A stretch of DNA of 64,000 nucleotides from Rhododendron vialii. Lineage: Eukaryota > Streptophyta > Magnoliopsida > Ericales > Ericaceae. The notes below the pieces were generated by a model. That model worked only from the letters and a program-made list of their open reading frames with translations, was not told the DNA's origin and ran no database searches. The position numbers and the translations under genes were made by a program. Position 1 is the stretch's first letter; each line of letters starts with the position of its first letter. The DNA is taken from contig NC_080564.1 in NCBI RefSeq assembly GCF_030253575.1, forward strand, positions 26,064,001 through 26,128,000, read 5' to 3'. Shown in pieces: positions 57,307 through 64,000 of the stretch.

Positions 57307-60094
57307 ATGGCGACGACTACGGCTTCGCCAACTTCTTATCTGCTCCCTAATATCGAGCGTAGTTCATTTCCCGCCAATTCTCATTTTCGTCGCTCTATTC
57401 CCGCCAAAAGAGCCCCAAGGATTCTCGCCATGGCACCCCAAAAGAAGGTATTTTTATTCGTATATTTTTTTTATAATCAGATGTCCGGGCCATCTACACG
57501 CACCTCAACTAATTTGAGGACCGCAAACCCACCAGCCGCCGTCCACTAGTCGCCGGAGCTCCGTATGGACAGGCCTAAACTAAACTATTTGTATACTCTT
57601 TTTAGCGACATGTTCTATGTGTAGGGACCAAGAATGCGTCTACCCATGTGTGGTTGAACAGAGAACAGTCCAATTCTTCTTGATTGTGCTTGTTGTTGGG
57701 GATATTGTGCTCGTTTTGGTTGCTTTGAGAGAGGAGTTGTGGGAAATGATTGGAAACAAAAAGCATTGCAGCAATGGTTCAGTTTACTTTTTAAATTTCT
57801 TGAATGGTTTGCAACAGTTCAATTCATCTTTATATTGGTACTTGATGACACGGTTTGGAGCGTACTCGTTCTTCTGACATCGTTGTGGTGCAAACTACCA
57901 CCCCGATGCTTAAGTCAATCGAGTTGTGGGAATGTAGTGTAGAAAGCTCTCAAACAATTGATTGGTAAGAGTCATATACCCGTAACGGTAGTAAGGATTG
58001 TTTTTATATTGGCAGGAGAGGTAGAATCTTTTAGGATTAGGTCCCTTGGACGTAGGGGTTTGGAGGTAGAATCTTTTAGGATTAGGTGCCTTGGACTTAG
58101 GGGTTTGGATTAGGTTGGCATTTTATGCGTCCAATGGCTTTAGCCATCCTACTCCCTTTAGGAGGAGGAGTCCATAGAACTAGGACCGTTACACTTATTC
58201 CCATAGGGATCGGGCGCGGTGTAAAAGAGTCGTTACCCGCCTCGGAACCTCTTGGGGTCATGGGCTGTTACCAATTCCGTTTCCTCTGCTCGTTCCCAGG
58301 GAGGTCCAAGCAGGTATTTAGCTGAGTAGAATAGTTCTGGTCAGTCGTCGGTCCTTGACCTGTTTTGGCAGTCATCATTTACAGCAAGAAAAGAACAAGA
58401 ACCCCTGTTAAGACTTCGTTGAAGCCTTGAAAAGTAGTGGAACTCTTGTAAAACTTCCCAAATGGTCCCAAAAGATTGGACATCAAGTCATCAACCTCAC
58501 AAAGAAGGAACATAGTATCAGTAAAAAATAACATGAGAGAGCTTCAACAACTCAGACCAAGGATGATAGGTTAAGGTCCATATTTTTTTTACGGTGATAG
58601 AGCTGAAAAAACTTCCATAATTATCAAGAAGGGATAGGGGGAGATCGGATCCCCTTCTCTCAAGCCTTTCATGCCTGGAAAGTAACCATTGAGCTCCCCA
58701 TTGATCAGTACAGAATATCTAAAGGAAGACACACACTCCTCGATTCACTCCACATGTAAAGTCAAGATACTCCATGGCAGCCATAGTATCAAAAAGGAAA
58801 GCCCAATCCACTGAATCTATGATTCCCTTTGGTCCAACTTCGGATGACATCTAGGAACTTGTTCATTTTTACTGTACCCCTTTATTGATTCCTGCATTAG
58901 CAAGATATCATCCATTATGGATCTTCTCTTGATAAAAGTGGATTGATTAGGGCCTATGATCTGGGAAGCACCATCTTGGATTCTGTTTGCCAACGCCTTT
59001 GTTATACAGTAGTAAATGATATTGCAACAGGCTATGGGTCCTGTAATCTATTTCTGTGTTTGGAGCTTTAGTCTTAGGCAGTAAAGTCATAACGATGGAG
59101 TTCCAACTCCCAAGAAGATGACCACAACTTTTGATGGCCTTCACAAAATTACTCCCCACAATATCCCAATTCTGTGTGAAGGAAGCTGCGTTCAAACAAT
59201 GAGGATGCTTCTGATAATACCCCAAAGTTTCATCTCGAATAGCCTTAAGCTCTTCAAGCCTGTCATTAACCAGTCTAGTAGTAGTATTTCTTACCCTGTG
59301 AACATTCAGCTTTTGGTGAAACAGTATAGTGTTTTGATTGGAAACAAATTGGTGAACCATGAAAAGCAGAACTTAAATGAAGTGCACGAGTTCTATTCTA
59401 CTGCATTTGGAGTTCTATGTATGAGATTAGGTGAGAAAAATATGTCCCTTGGTTGTTTTTACTTTTTAGTAACATTTGATTGTGCCCTTTTTCCAAAGCA
59501 TTCAAACGGGGATCAAGCATAACGAGTGAAAATGACTTGATTAAACTTTACAAAGTTGATTCAGAATCATGACGTTCTTCGTCCAATACTTCACAATTTA
59601 ACTTCTATTTCGATGTTTTTATCGTAAGTTAATCTGCTACACTAATGCAGGTGAACAAGTATGACAATAACTGGAAAAAGCAGTGGTTTGGCGCGGGAAT
59701 ATTCTACGAAGGAAGTGAAGAGGTCGAGGTGGACGTGTTCAAGAAGATAGAGAAGAGAAAGGTTCTGAGCAACGTTGAAAAAGCGGGTCTGTTATCCAAA
59801 GCAGAGGAGCTGGGTTTCACTCTCTCGTCGATTGAGAAGCTCGGGGTGTTTTCCAAGGCGGAGGAGCTAGGCCTGCTTAGCTTGCTCGAGAACGCAGCAA
59901 GCTTCTCTCCGTCAGCACTGGCCTCGGCAGCGCTTCCGGTTTTCGTGGCGGCTATTGTGGCAGTTGTGTTGATACCCGATGACTCGGCGGGTCTGGTGGC
60001 GGTGCAGGTGGTGGTTGCGGGTGCGCTTAGCGTCGGGGCGGCCGGGTTGGTTGTTGGGTCAGTTGTTTTGGATGGGTTGCAGGAAGCAGATTGA
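57307..60094 (+). CDS. DUF1118 / RIQ-type thylakoid protein (2 exons, complete)
   Basis: RIQ1 and RIQ2 of Arabidopsis are grana thylakoid membrane proteins that affect LHCII organisation and non-photochemical quenching; this protein is of that family and probably acts likewise. Exons 57307-57447 and 59651-60094 give 194 residues. Residues 1-40 (MATTTASPTSYLLPN, RRSIPAKRAPRI) look like a chloroplast transit peptide. The DUF1118 core is in exon 2: WKKQWFGAGIFYEGSEEVEV, FKKIEKRKVLSNVEKAGLLS, then repeated SKAEELG words (a helical repeat). Two hydrophobic segments near the C-terminus (LASAALPVFVAAIVAVVLIP and VVAGALSVGAAGLVVGSVVL) are membrane spans. The end is DGLQEAD. Start chosen for the transit peptide; an in-frame Met upstream at 57262 is less likely. 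The splice is phase 0 (GAAG|GTATTT, TGCAG|GTG). AATAAA for polyadenylation lies at about 60176. The 2.2 kb intron holds LINE debris. Confidence 0.93.
57448..59650 (+). other. Large intron of the RIQ-type gene
   Basis: A repeat motif (AGATGTCCGGGCCATC and CACCTCAACTAATTT near 57479-57520) is echoed at 2330-2370 (CAGAAGTCCAGACCAG and CACCTCGATTAATTT). It is a dispersed plant repeat I cannot name with confidence. A LINE remnant fills much of the second half. The direct repeat GTAGAATCTTTTAGGATTAGG occurs twice at about 58020-58100. Confidence 0.6.
58580..59360 (-). mobile_element. LINE reverse-transcriptase fragment (minus strand)
   Basis: On the minus strand the best stretch reads NWDIVGSNFVKAIKSCGHLL, then WNSIVMTLLPKTKAPNTEID and a decayed continuation (KGVGKQNPRWCFPDH). 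The words match the start of the RT domain of plant LINEs (LLPKTKAP, EIDYRPIS). Frame changes and stops interrupt the remainder. No ends or target duplication were defined. It lies in the intron of the RIQ-type gene, antisense to it. Confidence 0.8.
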
Positions 60095-60188
60095 GTGCTT
60101 GCTAATTGTATATGTTACAGTATTTTTTCTGTCAACCAATTGTTTATGTTTATTTTTTTATATCAATACACTTGTAATAAAAGAACCT

Positions 60189-60790
60189 AGGATGGTAAGC
60201 CAAGGCATGCGTTGAAAATACAAAATTGCCCTCGTAAGGTTTGTCCTCCGTTTTGTTTAGCTGGGGGAAGTTTCGGTATTGCATGTTTTCCTTCCACAAC
60301 AAGAAAAGTAAAGCTTCCTTTTCCATAATTTGAGGGAGGAAATGTCCTTACATTACTATTGGTGCGGCAAATTACTATTGGTGCAGTTAGAAAAAAGTAG
60401 GATGATAAGCCAAGGCATGCGTTGAAAATACAAAATTGCCCTCGTACGGTTTGGCTTTTGATTTGTTTAGCTGGGGGTAGTTTAGGTATTGCATGTCTTC
60501 CTTCCACAACAAGAAAAGTAAAGCTTCATTTTCCATAATTTGAGGGAAAAAGTGTCCTTACATTACTATTGGTGCGGCTATAAAAACGTAGGATGGTAAG
60601 CCAAGGCATGCGTTGAAAATACAAAATTGCCCTCGTAAGGTTTGTCCTCCAATTTGTTTAACTGAGGGTAGTTTAGGTATTGCATGTCTTCCTTCCACAA
60701 CAAGAAAAGTAAAGCTTCCTTTTCCATAATTTGAGGAAGTGTCCCTACATTACTATTGGTGCGGCAAATTACTATTGGTGCGGTTATAAA
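60189..60790. repeat. Three-copy tandem repeat (about 190-210 bp unit)
   Basis: Units begin at 60189, 60399 and 60590 with AGGATGGTAAGCCAAGGCAT or a close variant. Each contains AAAATTGCCCTCGTA, a TTCCTTCCACAACAAG phrase and CATTACTATTGGTGCGG. The longer spacing includes an extra ATTACTATTGGTGC. It starts about 95 bp after the RIQ-type stop codon, so it may overlap the 3' end of the transcript. Confidence 0.95.
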
Positions 60791-60927
60791 TATATCCAAT
60801 ACATCAAGACAATCTCTCTCTCTAACTCTCTCACCGTGAACAACTCGGAGGCACCACAAGCACGGAATTAACAAGAATAAGTGCACGTCGCTCTTGTCAA
60901 GCATATCATAGCCCCCGTTGATCTCGT

Positions 60928-60932
<5 letters not shown>

Positions 60933-60979
<47 letters not shown>
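60933..60979. repeat. (CT)n microsatellite
   Basis: About 23 CT units. The upstream sequence (60815-60835) is also CT-rich. Confidence 0.95.
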
Positions 60980-60982
<3 letters not shown>

Positions 60983-61599
60983 TATGAAGAAGTGAATGTG
61001 TGTACGGTTGTAGATACAGACATACATGCATGGATTAGGCAATTGAGTTTGTGATTTGCTGTTTATTCTAATTTGTTTGATTTTTAGCTAATTACATGGA
61101 ACGGATTGTTATGATGCGATCGAGAATCCCTGATTTATTTTATGCTATAGCGGCCTAACAGCTTTTGGACAAAAACATGTGAAAATAAATAATCGAGCAA
61201 TATTCTTTCATAAAGTGCTTTGCCAACAACTCTTCCAAGAAACTCAAACCTCTGGATACCATTGTCTATAAACCTTGCCGTTGTGTTAGGAATAACGAGT
61301 CTATCTGAAGTTGAGGTTTAAGAGAATAGCCCATACCTTTGACCATAAACAAAAAGAAAAAGGTTGCCAGTCAAATATTGGCAGAAGTTCTTTTTGTGCC
61401 TGTCATTGAAGGATTAAAACATTTCAAAAGCAAAATAAGGGTTCTTTTTGCTCCTTGAATAAGATAGAGGTACCAATTAACTTCCTTCCGTTTATTCAAT
61501 TCAAATTCCATAAGATCTGTGGTTCAATTCAATAACCTATTTGCTATTTCTCTATTATCATCCCAACAAAAACAAAAAACACTTCTCGACTACAAATTC

Positions 61600-61645
61600 A
61601 TCCAATGAGTATGCGGAAACGTGCGAAGCACGGGCATTGCACTAG
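61600..61645 (+). mobile_element. Possible Helitron 3' terminus
   Basis: A short GC hairpin (CGTGC-GAA-GCACG at 61620-61632) is followed by GGCATTGCA and CTAG, then T at 61646. A hairpin about 10 bp before a terminal CTRR and insertion before T is the Helitron signature. The 5' TC end is not located; the tandem repeat at 60189 could be part of the element. Confidence 0.5.
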
Positions 61646-61646
61646 T

Positions 61647-62284
61647 GTAATAAAAAAACGAGGCATGTAATTAGATAGAGGGAAATGTTTCTCAAAATTT
61701 TGTCCTGGACGAAAATGGTGCTTCTTTGCTAGATTCTGGGAGATGATTTTTCACATTGCAAAATTATCTCTCTGTTAGATTGCCGTTTTTGTAAGAAAAA
61801 CTTGTATGAGAACTCAAAAACATGTTTTCCTCCGCCCCCTTCTTTTTCTCCCTTTTCCGATCTCTTCCTTCCTCCTACCCTCAGTCCCCCGCTATTCCCG
61901 CTTCTCCCATCTCCTCTCCTACCCATAGTTGCTACATGGTTGAGACTCTTTCCTTAGGGAGACGGAGTATAAGATTTCCCACTCTCCTCATCATTTTTGG
62001 GATTTGGAGACCCAAATATGAAGTTCTAGGTCTGGGTACATACTCTTGGACGGAGACCTTGATCAGTTTGGTTCGAGTGGTGATTTCCTGAGCTCTCTAG
62101 CGGCAATGATAGAGGCATCTAACAGGCAGATCTGGTGGCGATCATGCGGCAGGAGCTGCTTTTATTTTCTTCTTGTTTTATTTTGTTATGCTGTATTTTG
62201 TATTTGTTGTGCTTTGTTTTCGTATCAAAATAACTGACATAAGTAATTTTAGATAACAGTAACTAACACCACCACACAAAAAAA
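61647..62284. other. Intergenic, no gene recognised
   Basis: A plus-strand frame at 61822-62091 is rich in Ser and Pro at first but unlike any family I know. No element ends seen. Confidence 0.35.
62278..62284 (-). terminator. Pol III terminator of tRNA-Ala
   Basis: A run of T (A on the plus strand) directly after the tRNA 3' end. Confidence 0.8.
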
Positions 62285-62357
62285 TGGAGATGCGGGGTAT
62301 CGATCCCCGTGCCTCTCGCATGCTAAGCGAGCGCTCTACCATCTGAGCTACATCCCC
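62285..62357 (-). tRNA. tRNA-Ala (anticodon AGC)
   Basis: Read on the minus strand, a 73-nt cloverleaf starts GGGGATGTAGCTCAGATGG and ends CGCATCTCCA. The acceptor stem GGGGATG pairs with CATCTCC (with a G-T wobble), the anticodon loop is CTTAGCATG with AGC, and the T arm CGGGGATCGATACCCCG pairs well. There is no intron. A run of seven T follows the 3' end on the minus strand, a good Pol III terminator. CCA is not encoded, as expected in nuclear genes. Confidence 0.96.
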
Positions 62358-62429
62358 TGCGTTGCTACTATATGACGCAATTAATATAAAAATAAACTCA
62401 ATTAAACACAAGGCACCCTGTCCGTTGTA

Positions 62430-62549
62430 TTGCGCCAGAAATTGGGGTGAGGAATTTCAAATAAATATTTCTCGTTTTCGCTTCACGCTTCAATTACTGT
62501 TGATCATCTCGCTTCAGATTCCTAGCTCCTCCAAGGCTTCAATTACAGG

Positions 62550-62594
<45 letters not shown>
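62430..62594 (+). promoter_or_regulatory. Possible non-coding first exon with a CT tract after its donor
   Basis: The sequence TTCAATTACAG|GTATGTCTCTCT at about 62540-62560 is a strong donor followed by about 20 CT units (62553-62594), the same layout as the HIR leaders. No plus-strand coding exon follows within the window, so a transcript here is only a guess. Confidence 0.3.
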
Positions 62595-62597
<3 letters not shown>

Positions 62598-63514
62598 TCA
62601 CCTTTCATCCTGGATGTCATTGGAATGAACGAGGAGACACGCACCCCCGATGTGATAACACCATTTCCTGATTGATGGCAACTCTTCGCTTTTATGATAG
62701 TACCTCATAGATGATGTGTCAGACTAACATTTAGGAATATATAATCTCATAGAGATCAGTACTTTCACGGACCAGTAGCATAGAGATATTTACCCCCCAA
62801 AAAAAGAAGCAGTATAGAGATTACTAATGCCGCATCCCCGTAGTTTGTATAGTCATTTTGGGATCGGTTATCCTACAGATGTGTTTCTCATCCACTGATT
62901 ATAGCATTCAAATATGGAAAATACAGTCCATGCTTGTTTGTAACGCGTTTGTATGTCTAGGTCAGTATATCACACGGGCCCTAAGTAGAAATGTGACTGG
63001 TTATCGATGTTGTTTTGCGCATTGAAGGTCATTGTAAGCAGTGACACTCATGGTAGGGTCCGTGCATATGTCGTGTTCCAAACACACTTAGAGTTTCATG
63101 GTCAACACAATCGAGTTTCCTGACATAGTTTTTTCGTTTCATGCGCAGACAATTATTGGCCAAATGTGCATTTGTACAAGCAATGAACAACTCTGATTTT
63201 TTTCTTTTCTTTTTCGTTTACCTTTTCTTCTCAAGATTATAACATCTTTGTGAAAAGGTAAGGGTTCTAATGCATTATCGAGCTGCCTTGGAACTTGCTA
63301 GAATTTGAGTTTTCAAAGTTTGAGCAAACTGCCTTGGACAAGGAGGCTGACACATGAACATCTGTATCCTTAGTACTAGAGGTCCTTTTGTTGTTAGGAA
63401 ATAGATATACTCATGCCAATATCATTAGGAAGGAAAAAGATAGACCTCTGAGCCTTACAATAGCTGAACCATTACTTAGGGATCTAGGACTCTCTTTAAT
63501 CTAATCAGCCAGTG

Positions 63515-63578
<64 letters not shown>

Positions 63579-63614
63579 ATATGCAATAACAGGTAGAATA
63601 TATGTTGAAGGCAA
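62595..63614. other. Intergenic region downstream of the NPF gene
   Basis: No gene is supported. A (CT)n microsatellite of about 30 units occupies 63515-63574, downstream of the NPF stop in gene sense. Confidence 0.5.
63515..63574. repeat. (CT)n microsatellite
   Basis: About 29 uninterrupted CT units just downstream of the NPF coding end; it reads GA on the gene strand. Confidence 0.95.
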
Positions 63615-64000
63615 TTAGACCTCCGTGAATGTACTCATTGTATGAATTTCATTCTGATCCTCGGGCCTTATTGATCTGTACTTGTAGCGCCTAGCCCAGA
63701 GGAGGTAATGCAAGAAATTCAATCCACTCAATACACACAGTAGCCAGTAAAACTTCTCGAGGTGATAATGATTCAGGTTACTTCCAAAGAGCCATGGTGA
63801 GTTCCGGAAGGTATCAGTGACTCTGTTGACTATGGATACTAGCACTGAGCTGAGATAGTATCCCATTGCCAATGATGCCCAGGACAGAGCTGTTGCCAAA
63901 GATCTCAAGCTGAATGGGGCCTCTGTGAAGAAGAATTCCATCATGCCAGCCAGACTGAAAAGATCAGCCGACCCCAGGAACAAGTATTGAAAAGCAATCC
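63615..64000 (-). CDS. NPF (NRT1/PTR family) transporter, C-terminal exon, partial
   Basis: NPF proteins are proton-coupled plasma-membrane or tonoplast transporters of nitrate, peptides or hormones. This last exon runs off the right edge, so only about 128 residues are seen. The words FQYLFLGSADLFSLAGMMEF and APFSLRSLATALSWASLAMG are those of transmembrane helices near the end of NPF proteins. YYLSSVLVSIVNRVT, an amphipathic NSPWLFGSNLNHYHLEKFYW loop and a last helix (LLCVLSGLNFLHYLLWARRY) follow. The style (SLAGMMEFFFTEAP, NLNHYHLEKFYWL) is closest to the NPF4 clade, which includes ABA transporters, but the substrate cannot be told from this part. The stop codon is at 63615-63617. The gene is intact as far as it is seen. 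Confidence 0.93.
   Translation of the reverse strand, partial: IAFQYLFLGSADLFSLAGMMEFFFTEAPFSLRSLATALSWASLAMGYYLSSVLVSIVNRVTDTFRNSPWLFGSNLNHYHLEKFYWLLCVLSGLNFLHYLLWARRYKYRSIRPEDQNEIHTMSTFTEV

Overview
The window is nuclear DNA of a flowering plant, most likely a woody eudicot. It has AT-rich intergenic DNA, intron-rich plant genes with chloroplast or mitochondrial products, Stowaway, Tourist, hAT and Mutator-type MITEs, LTR retrotransposons, a SINE, LINE remnants, a plastid rDNA scrap and many long (CT)n/(GA)n microsatellites. Species cannot be fixed from sequence alone; an asterid such as Ericales is only a guess.

Layout. 1-1645: repeats and the promoter of isochorismate synthase. 1646-11207 (+): complete 15-exon isochorismate synthase gene (ICS, salicylic acid and phylloquinone synthesis), with MITEs in its large second intron and in intron 11. 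11208-13396: LINE remnant and unassigned sequence. 13397-16492 (-): complete four-exon secreted pectate lyase, convergent with ICS. 16493-21105: hairpin, a probable SINE, a decayed plastid 16S rRNA fragment and a small Lys/Glu-rich gene (18951-19310). 21106-22565 (+): VDAC/porin-like gene that looks broken in its first half. 23442-27348 (-) and 36890-40400 (-): two intact hypersensitive-induced-reaction (HIR, SPFH/prohibitin family) genes with identical five-coding-exon structure and a shared 5'UTR-intron design. A third copy of their promoter and leader lies at about 41512-41760 without its own coding region.

Between and beyond the HIR genes the DNA is mostly mobile elements: a 1.8 kb MULE with a SINE in it (27663-29446), a Tourist-like element holding a TOM9 gene fragment (29657-30491), hAT-type elements with 8-bp target duplications (31603-33036, 42030-42574, 56303-56691), and a three-level nest of a Tourist element, a solo LTR and a second solo LTR of the same family (46575-50369). 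A complete-looking non-autonomous LTR element on the minus strand lies at 50992-55283.

At the right end are a two-exon DUF1118/RIQ-type thylakoid protein gene (57307-60094, +), a three-copy tandem repeat with a possible Helitron terminus, a tRNA-Ala(AGC) gene (minus strand) and the last exon of an NPF (NRT1/PTR) transporter running off the window (minus strand).

ICS (salicylic acid synthesis) and HIR proteins (membrane-microdomain immune scaffolds) both act in plant immunity, but nothing in the sequence shows joint regulation. I found no clearly new multi-gene system. The strongest unusual signals are the orphan HIR leader as a possible alternative first exon, CT tracts placed at start codons and first-intron donors of several genes, GC-AG introns in two neighbouring genes, and the nested mobile-element structures.
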